A stretch of 64,000 bases of DNA, taken from Chamaelirium japonicum (taxonomy: Eukaryota > Streptophyta > Magnoliopsida > Liliales > Melanthiaceae). Below the pieces are notes generated by a model that did not search any database, was not told the origin of the DNA, and worked only from the letters and a program-made list of their open reading frames with translations. The stretch covers positions 59,277,744 to 59,341,743 of the forward strand of contig OX393551.1 in NCBI GenBank assembly GCA_947650365.1, given 5' to 3'. How positions within the stretch are numbered: position 1 is the first letter of the stretch; each line of letters opens with the position of its first letter. Positions 35,356 to 45,774 of the stretch are shown here, piece after piece. A program made the position numbers and the translations under genes.

Positions 35356-36032
35356 TACATGAATAATCAACAATGCGGGTGTTTCCTTATGGTTGAACTA
35401 CACTCTCGTGAGAATCTTTTTTTTCTCCGAAAGGAATTTAAAGGAACCTTCCAGAGGTGGGAGGCGACAAGGCCAACAGAGCCATCCGAATTAATTAATA
35501 AACATGTAGAAGGATTTAATTGTATCTTTTTGGCTAGTTGCCAGCTTCCATTCAAAATGACCCCGAAGAGAGAAACAATTCAGGAAGTCCAAGAGAGATT
35601 GCAAATTTGTTGTGAGGTGAGAGGGAATTGATCTTCTAATGTGCATGATATTGTTCTCAACCGACCATTGTGAACGAACCGAGGCCATAGTATCCCAAGA
35701 TCAAAATCTCATAGAGGTTCGGGATGAGGGTTTCATGCTAATTAACATTCTTCCCAAAATTTCATTTGCTTCAAACAAGTTTGCTACCAGTTCGATAAAT
35801 ATTTTTGACCTTTGTGATGCCTTTCCAGAATGGAGTAATTGTACCCATGCTTTTTTACCTGCCTTGTAGGGAAGAGAAATGCCTAAAATATCAATCTATT
35901 ATTTTCTTGGTTCGATTGTCACTCTATCGCTAGCAGCACTAAACGAACTTACTAGCCATGGTCAATATGTATGTGCCACCACCACTTTCCCAGCATATCT
36001 CTATTAAAGTATCTTGTGTGGCATAGGCAATG
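35356..36032. other. Unassigned region
   Basis: Plus-strand frames at 35359-35631 (90 aa) and 35639-35869 (76 aa) have no recognised domain. They may be remnants of an older element. No RNA or repeat was seen. Confidence 0.35.
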
Positions 36033-36119
36033 GCTATAGGGCTATGAAGCACAGATACTGGTACGGGTACGATAATACGACAAATTCTTAAAAAACTAAG
36101 GTACGGATACAACGAGGTA

Positions 36120-36123
<4 letters not shown>

Positions 36124-36170
<47 letters not shown>
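36124..36170 (+). repeat. (TA)n microsatellite
   Basis: About 23 TA units near the left end of the hAT element. Confidence 0.95.
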
Positions 36171-36172
<2 letters not shown>

Positions 36173-36432
36173 TTTTAGTATAATATCGTTATAAATATGA
36201 ATCAGATCCAAATGCAACAATAATTTCTTCATCATTAAAGCTCCAACTTCGAAGTTCCAAAACCACAAAAACAATATTATTTGATACGAGCTATATGACG
36301 ATACGGTACTATTAGGTCCATTACATTAGAACCAAACCAAATAAAGTAGCAATACAAAACAAAATGCATAGCAAAGTTCAATTCCAAACGATTGATAACT
36401 AATAAGCAAATAAAAAAAAAGTCATCAAACTG

Positions 36433-38296
36433 CTAAGGATCTTCATTCCCATCATCATTTTCGAATAGCACGACCTCCAAGTCGAACTCATCAAGTGATA
36501 GATTTACAATTCCAAGTAAACCGGCACCCTCCAAAGAATCAAATGAATCTCCACCAATGTCCCACAACTTGGTATCCCCTTGTGTGTATTGTGGACTCTT
36601 CTGTGATATGAGATGAATATTGTTGTGCACAAAAACCAAGTCTTAACAATGTTGTGGCGTGAGCTTATTCTTTTTCATGGAGTGAATGAAAGAATAAGTG
36701 CTCCAGTTTCTCTCACAATATGGCAAGGAATATAGTTGACCGAATAACTTGAATGCTAAAGCTTGAAGCATAGGAGCCGAAGAACCATGGGCACACCACC
36801 AAAGCATTGGATCCACTACTCCTCTATCTGCTTTCGAGTCAAAAAAAGCTCTCCAAACAACCTGAGAACTTGGGAAACGCAATGGTAATAAATCGTCTCT
36901 CCTCAGGATCAGAAAAGTACTTCTTAAGACACTTGGATCTCATTGTTAAAATTTCATCATCCTTGTGAAGAGGAATATGATTATGATTTTCATCAAGCCA
37001 CCTTGCACTATAGTACCTATATTCAATTACAATTTACAAAGAATAAAAATAAAAATAAATTATGCAAGTATAGGAATCAAATCATTAATAGAAAAAGAGA
37101 ACTTAGAAAATACTAAAAAGTAGTCACTATGACACTATAAGACAAAATGTGTTGTACCTTGGGTTCAAAGAATATGCAAGGCAATGAAGATATATGCTAC
37201 TTTTGGTCCATCTCTCGACAAGTATTTGGTGGACCATGGAATAGAAAATTGACTCCTCATTATCAAGCTTTTCCTCGTGCCTAGATAGTTGTTTTCACCT
37301 TTTCAATCATTGAATCCCACAATTCATAAACCAAATGTAGGCATGGCTTATTCGTGTCACTATATTGAAGCATCTCATAAATTGGAAGCGTGAATGATAG
37401 TATGTAGTCTATTTTGTCTCACCAAATATCATTCAATACTTTTTTCTTCACATGTGCTGCTTTCCCAACATTATCTTCTCTATAGGAAGACCACTTCTCG
37501 CTTATGACTATTGCCTCCAATCCCCGACGAATGAGTTTAAATCTTTTCAACATGACAATAGCCGATGCAAAACGAGTATCGGTAACCGAAAGCAACTTCA
37601 AAGTCACAAACTCATTAAACATTGCTAGCCTCATGGAATAAATCATGATGAAATTTTCATCTTGATGAATACTACTTCATCAACCATAAGAGTAATCCAA
37701 TGACATTCATCAAAGACATAAGCAGAATTTTTGGTTTCTTTTGTAGCACATATGTTCTTGAGTGCGAGATTAAGTGTATGGACTACACATGGTATCAAAG
37801 TATGCAAGTCTTCCGTAGCACCTTGATTGAAGGACTTCTCCAAGGTACTACTTCCACTTCCAGCAACTGCTTTCCTCTTTCTTAACTCAAATCCTTCTAG
37901 TCTAAACCCCCCAGTGCTCGTAGTAGGAAAAGTAAAGGGTGGTAAGGGAACATTCTTTGGCTTGGCCATCTCCTTTCGCTTCTCGGCTTCTTCATTTGCC
38001 CTTTTCATTTCACAAAGAGCATCAACCTTCACTTTGTTACACAATTGGATTCCTTGGCATTTAATTTGTAGTAGATGCGTCTTAACCCTCGAGTATGATC
38101 ATTGAAAATCCATATAGCAATAGTTGCACTTGAACTTTCTATTTCCTTTTCTGTTGTCTACTCTTTCAACTAGTTTCGTGACATACTTTCAAAGAGGAGC
38201 ATTGTCATCTTGGCCTTTATTAATGGAAGCGTTGGAAGATGAGACACCAACATTAGCAATAGCGTTAGAAGAACCGACACTGCTTGAGGAAGTCAT
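36433..38296 (-). pseudogene. hAT transposase, BED and dimerisation domains, catalytic core deleted
   Basis: Reading minus from ATG 38296 (MTSSSSVGSSNA), a BED zinc finger follows with C-x2-C (CNYC) and a SYSRVKTHLL segment, with an in-frame TGA between them near 38093. The frame resumes at 38044-37643, where STLEKSFN runs almost straight into PCVVHTLNLALKNIC. Relatives have about 150-200 residues (DUF659, part of the RNase H-like core) between these points, so that core is missing. TDTRFASAIVMLKRF follows at 37590-37540. The C-terminal dimerisation region is 36882-36433 (WWCAHGSSAPMLQ, CERNWSTYSF), with one stop near 36645. The gap 36890-37400 has eroded coding. Not functional. Confidence 0.87.
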
Positions 38297-38735
38297 TTAT
38301 CTTGCAAGTTACAGCAATTATCATAATCTACAATCATTATTTATTAGTCAATTCATCAATAAACTAAAAAAAAACCAAACAATCACACAAACACACAAAT
38401 GACCCAATTAACCCTCGAGTATGATCATTGAAAATCCATATAGCAATAGTTGCACTTGATCTTTCTATTTCCTTTTCTGTTGTCTACTCTTTCAACTAGT
38501 TTCGTGACATACTTTCAAAGAGGAGCATTGTCATCTTGGCCTTCATTAATGGAAGCGTTGGAAGACGAGACACCAACACTAGCAATAGCGTTAGAAGAAC
38601 CGACACTGCTTGAGGAAGTCATTTATCCTGCAAGTTACAGCAATTATCATAATCTACAATCATTATTTATTAGTCAATTCATCAATAAACTAAAAAAAAA
38701 ACCAAACAATCACACAAACACACAAATGACACAAT
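38084..38735 (-). repeat. 326-bp tandem duplication of the hAT first exon
   Basis: 38084-38409 and 38410-38735 are nearly identical. Each includes a start codon (complement CAT at 38294-38296 and 38620-38622) and the BED finger coding. Both carry the same TGA, so the stop predates the duplication. Confidence 0.92.
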
Positions 38736-38808
38736 GAAAGATCAAATTATCTTAAAAAAAAAAGATGGATATATACTGTATAATGTATACAGATTTTCAC
38801 TATACATT

Positions 38809-39066
38809 ACTAGTTTACTACTATATTAGCCCCCCTGAAGTTTAGCTCAAAAACACTTAACCCCCATTTCGTTTAAAAGCTATATTTTACCCCCTTCAAT
38901 TCTGTTTGTATTAGATAAAAATTATTGAGGAAATTAAGTAGTTGACAAAAGGGGGTATTGTGCAAACATTTCAAACTTTAGGGAGCAATTTGGAACAAAA
39001 AAAACTACAAGGGGGGTTACGTGTTTTTGAGCTAAACTTCAGAGGGCAAAGTGTAATATACCCTAT
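38809..39066. mobile_element. MITE inside the hAT element
   Basis: The left arm (CCCCTGAAGTTTAGCTCAAA and AACACTTAACCCCC) recurs inverted at 39011-39060 (GGGGTTACGTGTTTTTGAGC and TAAACTTC). The right end reads GTGTAATATACCCTA. A related fragment lies at 53961-54020. The outer left limit is approximate. Confidence 0.65.
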
Positions 39067-39289
39067 GTATATTACACGTGAGTTGAAAGGCCGTCGGGCC
39101 GACACCCTGGCGAAAAAAAAAAAACAGAGGCTGAGAGGCGAGAGCTCGCAGCTCAGGTTAGGGTTTGAGCACTGGGGGTTGGCTGGGTGGGGGTGGGGGG
39201 GATGGGGAGGGTCTGGAGGCTTACCGCCGAGGCGACGACGGTGGCGAGGCAAGGTGACGGCGGCGGCTGCATCGTCGAGGCGACGACGA

Positions 39290-39390
39290 CAAAGGGAGGA
39301 GGAAGAAGAGGAGGGGTTGTCGGAGGGGGAGGAGGAAGAAGAGGAGGGGTTGTCGGAGGGGGAGGAGGAAGAGGAGGGCTTTGCCGCTCC
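39290..39390 (-). repeat. 33-bp tandem repeat in GGA/GAA-rich DNA
   Basis: A unit containing GGAGGAAGAAGAGGAGGGGT and TGTCGGAGG is present two to three times. It gives SSSPSDNPSSS repeats in a minus-strand frame (39453-38971) that is otherwise low complexity. It may be the 5' leader of the hAT gene. Confidence 0.7.
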
Positions 39391-39700
39391 GATCGCGATG
39401 AGGGTGGTGGCTTGCTGGAGGAAGAGGAGGGCGCCACCGAGTGCTCCGATCACTAGGGCGTCGGCCGTCAGGCTGACGAGCTCTAAGAAATCTCCTTATC
39501 CCTCTTTATACCTCTTTTTTTTTAAAAAAAAAATACGTACCATATACGTATCCGGTGGTGTACCGGGTTCGTACCGCCGTATAGGTGGCGTACCCGATTC
39601 AAACCGCAGTACTGGATACGGGAATCGCCATCCCGTACCTGGTACATACCCGGTACTTGTACGACATCTGATCCGCGTACTCGTGCTTCATAGCTATAGG

Positions 39701-40424
39701 GTGTTAAGAGGTGCTTTTGTCATTTATTTGGAGCACTTGCACTTAGCATGCCATCATCGTCTTGAGTCGCTAGGCATGGTCAACAACCCCGTGAGTCGGG
39801 TTGACTCGAGTGCAGGTAGTTACAGACTATTAGAATGAACTGGACCATTGGCCCAAAGGGTGCTTGCAGGCACCCATTGGCTAAGTGGGCCAGACAATTG
39901 GACTGAGGGGTGCTTCCAAGCACCCATTTGCTGGTGAACCAGTGTCTAGGGTTACCTCGGTTTCTATAAAAAGTGCCTCGTATCATACCCTAAAACCCAT
40001 CCCAAAATTGAGTATCCTTTCTCTTCTCCTACAAACAATTAACTCTCCACCAGAATTGTTCGAAATGCCCTAGTTCCATAGTGATTTTTTCACATTTGTA
40101 GAGTGCAGAACCACAAATGCTTGCCGTATTCTAGAAGCGCAGCCTCACTTTGTGAGAAGGACGAATAACTCTTTAAAGAAAACGTATTGTTCTGATATAT
40201 AAGTGATGGAATGTTTATATTATCGCCATTTCTTGACTAAAGATATTGTAGGTGCATGCATAGATTATCGATCTTTCCTTCGTTTTCGACTGTAAGCTAG
40301 GGTTTCGTCCGGTTTCCACATATAACAAGATCTTCAAAGACTGAATCATATTCGATGGGTGTATTGATCATGACCCTATATAGGCCTATATATCGCCCTG
40401 CTTGCCACTGGTTCCGCTTGCTGA
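39701..40424. other. Unassigned region with two matched hairpins
   Basis: GGGTGC(TTGCAG)GCACCC at 39858-39875 and GGGTGC(TTCCAA)GCACCC at 39908-39925 lie 50 bp apart inside a degenerate duplication. A TATA-like TCTATAAAAAG at about 39961 follows, so this may be an LTR remnant. No gene was seen. Confidence 0.4.
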
Positions 40425-40625
40425 GGTTTCAAATCTCCTCCAGATAGTCGGCCTGGTTGCTTGCCCCGTGTGGACCCAGTATGTATCATAGCCGCACAAT
40501 GGCAGACAACCTGACAAGTGAATTGAACTCGAGCAAACTACACAATCACCGTGTGACATTGCAAACTCCGGTCCCACAAGGGCCAGCCGAATGGAGGAGA
40601 TTTTTTGAACTCGCTTGCTAGAGGT
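40425..40625. repeat. Inverted-arm dispersed repeat, copy 2
   Basis: The left arm GGTTTCAAATCTCCTCCAG with GTCGGCC and the right arm GGTCCCAC...GGCC...GGAGGAGATTTTTTGAACTC parallel 17640-17815 in order and orientation. Confidence 0.5.
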
Positions 40626-40675
40626 TGAGTGCCTACACCTAAATGTAAAGAAAATTCTCCAATTAATATTTTAGA

Positions 40676-40677
<2 letters not shown>

Positions 40678-40744
<67 letters not shown>
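40678..40744 (+). repeat. (CT)n microsatellite
   Basis: About 33 CT units. Overlapping frames rich in Arg/Glu are translations of it. Confidence 0.97.
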
Positions 40745-40746
<2 letters not shown>

Positions 40747-41194
40747 AGTAGGTAAGAAGGTTGGTATGGCATGGCGTTTACACACATTTTTGAGAGGAAA
40801 TTAAGATGGGATCTACACCCATTGTTCTCTTGAGATTGTTTCGGCCGGTACGAATGTTTGTTGGGTTTGAGAGATTAGAGAGTGGCCCATGGGCCTCTTG
40901 GTAATTAAGGTTTAGGGTTTCCTGATTGGTGCCGCTAGGGTTTGGAGGGGGTGACAAGTGTTGGTTAGGTTTTGGGGAGAACGAGATGAAATTAAAGAGG
41001 GAGGAGAACAAGGGAGCGATTCCGTAGCCACCAAATACGGGTCAAACAAGAATAGTCGTGCCATTTTCTTAGAAGATACGCATGCATGCTTACTTTAATA
41101 CAAAACAAACCCTCCCCCCCCCCCTTCTCCAACTTAGGGCTTACTTGTTTTGCTATGTTATTACTCATCACCACCCACCTTGAAGAGTAGAGAA

Positions 41195-41233
<39 letters not shown>

Positions 41234-41867
41234 CCCTAGAAAGCCCGGTAAGCCCGAAGGAATCCACGGCTCGGCTCGCCTGGCTCGATAGCTAAAATTC
41301 CGGCCATCTAAAATGAATCCACGGCTCGGCTCGGCTCGGTTCAACTAAGATTCTGTCTATGTGTGATTCTTGCATGAGCTTTTATATTTGCCAATTGCCG
41401 GCATCGGGAATCGTCTGCTGCATCAAGAATACACTATATGATATAAATACCATTTTTTTTTTATTTATCGACTCGCAAACTGAATTAGGTGTCTATGCAT
41501 TTAGCATCGGTGCATTGACTTCGCGACTGAATGCGACCGCGGGTTTTAATAAATCTCATCGATGATGAAGCCGATTCAAATGCGAAAACCTAATTGAAAC
41601 AAGAATTTTAGATGATACGTGACCGCCTTCAATCCGATAAATGTGCCTAATGTTGGGTTGGTTCTGCTTAAACTAGTGGAGTCATATTGTATGCTAGTGT
41701 CGGGGATCGGCAACGAGGTCTTCATTAATTTCAGCACCATGTGCTGAAATTTAGGCCCTAGATTTGGATTTTATTATCTGTCGCGATGAAATTAGCTTTT
41801 GGTACAGATGTGGTACTCATGGTTTAATTAATTTGTAGTGCGGTTAAAGTTAAAATAATTATAGTGA
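40745..41867. other. Unassigned intergenic region
   Basis: It contains a (GA)n run (41199-41230) and a duplicated AATCCACGGCTCGGCTCG (about 41261 and 41316). No supported gene was found. Confidence 0.45.
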
Positions 41868-42110
41868 TTTTTTTTTTTTTGAAAAATCCTTCTATAGGGG
41901 GAGGGGGGTAACAATTTATCAAGATAAATAGGAGGTTGCAGGAAAGAAGGATCCCGATCGATCGAAGCAAAAAAACCCAAAAATCAAAAAGGCCAACAAA
42001 GAATTGCCTCAAATTCTCTTCTTGCAGCGTCACCTTCCACGTCTTCAAACAAACCCCTACTCATTCAATTCATAATTCAAGAAGGGCATCTCAATAGAGC
42101 CTCTATCGAC
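41868..42110 (-). mobile_element. Possible LINE 3' end (minus)
   Basis: Read on minus, TTTATCTTGATAAATTGTTA with CCCCCCTCCCC is followed by GAAGGATTTTTC and a poly(A) run (T run 41868-41880). It resembles the tail of truncated plant LINEs. Confidence 0.45.
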
Positions 42111-42499
42111 CATCCATCGAGACCCAATGGCGGTCGCTATGAGGGCATGCTCTAAGGTTTTTTTTAGGGCATTGGTACGTGCTCCTCAGCACATGGCAAC
42201 CATTCGATCCAGATCAAGCCCTAGATCTCGAGATTATTTTGTTACCAACAAGATTCCATGATTGATTAAGATACTACTGATGATGATTTTTTTGACTAAG
42301 ACATCAACCCACCAAGAACTGGCACAAGCTAGTGTATTCAATTCACAGATGGCCATCTGATCTTTGTTTAATCCTGTGTCAATTAGGGCTGTGTGAATTG
42401 TGTGAGAGGGCATTTATGTAAAGCTCTCTTGATGATCTAAAATGCGAGCCTGTGACAAAGAAAGGGTTAGTTGATCTCAACTCAGGTAATGGACCCCAA

Positions 42500-42956
42500 C
42501 AAGGAGGAGGAGACCTTTGAGCATTCATTTTGAGATCCCAAGTGAGCCAGACCCTTTGCTTGGTCTCTTACCAAAGTCAACATCAGGAGGCAGTCCACGT
42601 GGGCAAGAGGTGCCAGAGCTGGCATTCATAGCACAAGAAAGGGTAAACTCTCTCTCTCTCTCTCAAAGCCAGAGCCAGCAAAATCTCTACCTCTCCAAGC
42701 TCTGCAAGTTTCAATAGGAAATCCAAGCCTTCTACATCAACAGCAACAACAACCAAACCCCTTTTCCCTTTTATCTCTCACTATATTCCAAATCTTCTCT
42801 CCTCCTTTTGTACTTATCTATGATCTAAGATTAGGCCCACCTCCCTCTAATACCTTGCCTTTCAAGCACTCTTTCCTTGCTTCTTATTCTATCTTTCTGC
42901 TTTCACCTTTCCCTCTCCCTGCAAACTCCCACCCTATTGCCAAGGAGCATGCCTCA
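42500..42956 (+). promoter_or_regulatory. Probable promoter and pyrimidine-rich 5' UTR of the LBD gene
   Basis: A perfect G-box palindrome CCACGTGG lies at 42595-42602, a known bZIP/bHLH site. A (CT)n run is at 42647-42663 and a CACTATATTCC TATA-like word near 42778. The last 100 bases before the start are CT-rich, usual for plant leaders. An upstream ATG at 42949 lies in another frame, eight bases before the chosen start. Use of these sites is inferred. Confidence 0.4.
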
Positions 42957-44054
42957 ATGTCCACAGCAAGGTAAGCAAGAGAAAAAGAGGTCAAAAACCC
43001 CATTTTATTTTCTTGCCAAGAATCAAAACCCTAATCCTTGCAACCATCTATTCCTCTCTATGTTTTGAATCTCTTGTGGGTTGGAATTAAGCATGGAGTA
43101 CTCACCCAAATCATCCTTTTTGCTCTTGGGTACTCCTAAGATAGCACAAAATCCACAACCATAGTTCACTTCCACCTTAGAAATAAGCTCTTATAAGCCA
43201 CCTCCAATCTTACACATAGATAACACCAAAACCCTAACCCTAACTGATTTCCACTTTAACCCTAATTGATTTGCATCCTCTAACTTTTGTTTTTCCCTCT
43301 TTTTTTCTTGCTGCGCTCTAGGGAGAGGCTTGATGAGGTAGGCAAGAAGATCAAGAGGGAAGCCGATGTTGGCGACCGAATGGCGCGGCGGCACCTACTA
43401 GGTCCAGTGGGGATGCTGAACACCATAACTCCCTGCGCGGCTTGCAAGCTCTTGAGGCGGCGATGCGCGCAGGAGTGCCCCTTCTCCCCTTACTTCTCAC
43501 CTCACGACCCCCAAAAGTTTGCGTCGGTCCACAAGGTCTTCGGCGCGAGCAATGTCTCCAAGATGCTAATGGTAATAACCTCGGCACTCCTTAATTTCGA
43601 CCTCCCATCCTCCCCAAATTATCTGATGATGGTTGTGAATATTTACATCGCATCTCCCATTCGCCAGGAGGTTCCTGAGACCCAGAGGGCCGATGCGGCG
43701 AACAGCCTGGTGTACGAGGCGAACGTGCGGCTCAGGGACCCCGTGTACGGGTGCATGGGAGCGATCTCTGCGCTGCAGCAGCAAGTTCAGGCCTTAGAGG
43801 CGGAGCTGAATGCAGTAAGGGCCGAAATACTGAAGCATAAGTATAGGCAAAGTAGTACTACTTTTATTCCTACAGCTCATGCGGCTTTGCTTGCTGCCGC
43901 CGCCGAGGTGTCGGTCGCTGCGCCGCCCCCGATCCCGAATCCGCCGCCCCCTCCTGCTCCCGCTGCGTCCTCCTCTTCCTCCATGTACAACCCTCCCTCG
44001 AGCTCCACCGACTACAGCTCCATTACCCATGAAAATGTTCCATACTTTGGCTAA
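42957..44054 (+). CDS. LBD (LOB-domain) class I transcription factor, LBD15-like
   Basis: The CDS is join(42957-42970, 43322-43571, 43668-44054), 216 residues. LBD proteins are plant-specific nuclear DNA-binding regulators of organ boundaries, lateral organs and vascular development. The zinc motif C43-x2-C46-x6-C53-x3-C57 is intact. The FGASN block (78-82) and the invariant Pro of RDPVYGC (113) are intact. A leucine-zipper-like coiled coil follows at about 114-140, and the tail (165-210) is Pro/Ser-rich. The predicted N terminus, MSTARERLDEVGKKIKRE, matches the ERxxxxGKKIKRE start of the LBD15 group, which supports the 14-nt first exon. The second intron sits after KMLM, the conserved LBD position. 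No disruption is seen, so the gene is probably functional. The closest paralog (LBD15 versus LBD4) needs a tree. Confidence 0.92.
42971..43321 (+). other. LBD intron 1 (351 bp)
   Basis: Donor AAG/GTAAGC and acceptor CTCTAG/G, with a T-rich tract before the acceptor. It splits an Arg codon (AG|G). Without it the frame upstream of RERLDEVG lacks an ATG. Confidence 0.8.
43572..43667 (+). other. LBD intron 2 (96 bp, phase 0, no in-frame stop)
   Basis: Donor ATG/GTAATA and acceptor CGCCAG/GAG. Removal joins KMLM to EVPETQRAD as in other LBD proteins. Its length is 32 codons with no stop, so unspliced RNA would still encode a protein. Confidence 0.9.
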
Positions 44055-44768
44055 AGAGCTTTCATCCCCCCCCCCCCTTAGAGTCATGAACCATGTGGAA
44101 TAATGGAGGAAGAGGATATTGGATTGTTGGGGACTGCCCTTTTTACTTCTTATTGGGTTCAGCCTCAATTCAGGGTCAGAAATCCAATTCTCATGCATCA
44201 ATATTCTTTGGTTTGTAGGGGAATCCTGATTTCATCTCACCAACATGAAAAATGCTTTGAAAGTTAATTGCATCATTAGATCAAACCAAAACAAATTTTT
44301 ATCTTTTATTTTTGTAACTCTGGCCCTTAGTATGAAAGGAACAAATTTGAAAAAAAGGGGATGTAGGCCCATGCCATTTTTTCCTCTAAGGAGACCAACT
44401 TCCCTCTTCATTTGACACGTGGCATCCTTTGCACGTGCGTGTGATCTGTTTGACTGAACTGGGTCTAGGGTTTCCTCACATGCTTTTCTGTGGCCTTCAA
44501 GTTCTCAGCATTAAAGGAGGGGGGACAAAGGGTATAACTGGTTTGATCCTCCTCATGTTGGCTAGACTAGAAATTTCTTTGGTCATGTGGGAAAGCTGCC
44601 GAACTGAATGCCCATGGCCACTATTATCTCTCCTTGGGAAAATGCAACTCTATAATAAGTCTGCCTAGCTTTAATTCCTCCTTTCCTCTTCTTTTTTTTC
44701 ACCCCCCTACATTTCTGGTTTTGTTTGGTGTATTGGCATTTTTTTCAAAAGAAATGTTATTTAGCCCA
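44055..44768 (+). other. 3' flank of the LBD gene
   Basis: Presumed 3' UTR and downstream DNA, including a C run near 44067-44077. No further gene was recognised. Confidence 0.4.
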
Positions 44769-44910
44769 AAGGTTTTTTCGATTCCATCTAGCTCGATTGA
44801 TGTGGCAGTGTGTAACTGGTGGTGTTAAAAGATTTAAATGTCGCTAGTAGGTTTCAACCACCAGTTGCATGCTACCACATCAATCAGGTCGATGAGATCC
44901 GAAAAACCTT
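44769..44910. mobile_element. Foldback MITE (142 bp)
   Basis: Arms of about 55 bp (44769-44823 and 44856-44910) are inverted copies, about 80% alike. The left arm starts AAGGTTTTTTCGATTCC and includes GATTGATGTGG. No clear target duplication was found. Confidence 0.7.
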
Positions 44911-45774
44911 CAAGCTAGCTGAAGAGCATTTCTCTTTTCTCAAGTACTAGTGGTGTTAGTGTATGATGGAAGGAAATTAGGCTAATGAGAGCCTAGCTAG
45001 CTAGAACCATGTTTCTATCCATTCATGATTGATAGAGGATCAATCTTGACTTGGTTAGCCATGTGTTGTTTAGTCCTCATGCTTCCTTTGATGGGTTTTT
45101 TTCGGTAGATGACACTTATGCTTCTATGATAATTGATCAAATATATGATCGTTCAATTCTGCCATTATCATCATCCAAATCTTATATATCCCATTACGAT
45201 GAAAGCATTATGTATGAAGTCCCTGAATGGCCACCAACACTATCGTATTCCTCGAACCGACAAACTTTGCTTTTATGTTTAGTTTTATGACCACCAATGT
45301 GATGAGAATGAAATACCCTCAAAATAAGGAGTTTTGAAGAATATTGATAAACTATTTCTGCCACCTTTCAACCTACCTTCAACCGTATAATACTCGCCGA
45401 AAGCTTGATCAAGGTAATTGGTAAAGAGCAATATTTTTTTTGGTTCATAACATTTAGAATAAGATTAGTTTGGGACCTTCTCTTTGAACATTATTATCAT
45501 TTTTGCTACATTTTGAGTTGGAAATCTTCCCTCTTATACTTTTTCCTCCTAAAATTTTTCTTTCTAACGTCTTTATCTCGTACAATTTTACATCGTAAGA
45601 CTATAATCTTTAGCTAGCTAATAGTTTAGCTCAGTATCGGATAATCAAAGTGGTGCTTCTCCACTGTTAAATGGACTACTCCCGACCTTGTTCAATAATC
45701 CTAGGTGGTGGGCATGTGGTGGCCGGTGATGCATCGACGGTATGGCACACGTTTACAAGCGCACTTTGTGCTTT
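44911..45774. other. Unassigned AT-rich region
   Basis: No supported gene or recognisable repeat. Short plus-strand frames at 45051-45290 and 45405-45617 lack any known domain. Confidence 0.45.

Larger units (their letters stand above)
36033..39700 (-). mobile_element. hAT transposon with GCTATAGG target repeats
   Basis: The body is about 36041-39692. The ends GCTATGAAGCAC (left) and GTGCTTCATA (right) are inverted repeats, followed inward by GGTACGGGTACG-type subterminal sequence on both sides. GCTATAGG lies at 36033-36040 and 39693-39700, the 8 bp expected of hAT. The transposase gene lies on the minus strand and is broken. Secondary events inside are a (TA)n run, a 326-bp tandem duplication, a MITE, and a GGA/GAA-rich repeat. 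The border is uncertain by two bases because the ends overlap the target repeat. Confidence 0.87.

Noticed and set aside
38971-39453. 160-residue Ser/Pro-rich minus-strand gene
   Set aside because: It is low complexity from a 33-bp GGA-rich repeat and overlaps a MITE and the hAT element; no domain is visible.
36041-39692. Working hAT transposase
   Set aside because: The catalytic core region is missing and there are stops in the BED finger and the dimerisation domain.
43287-43321. LBD start at 43287 reading through to RERLDEVG
   Set aside because: There is no ATG there, the sequence is a T-rich tract ending in CTCTAG as expected of an intron acceptor, and a well-placed first exon exists at 42957-42970.
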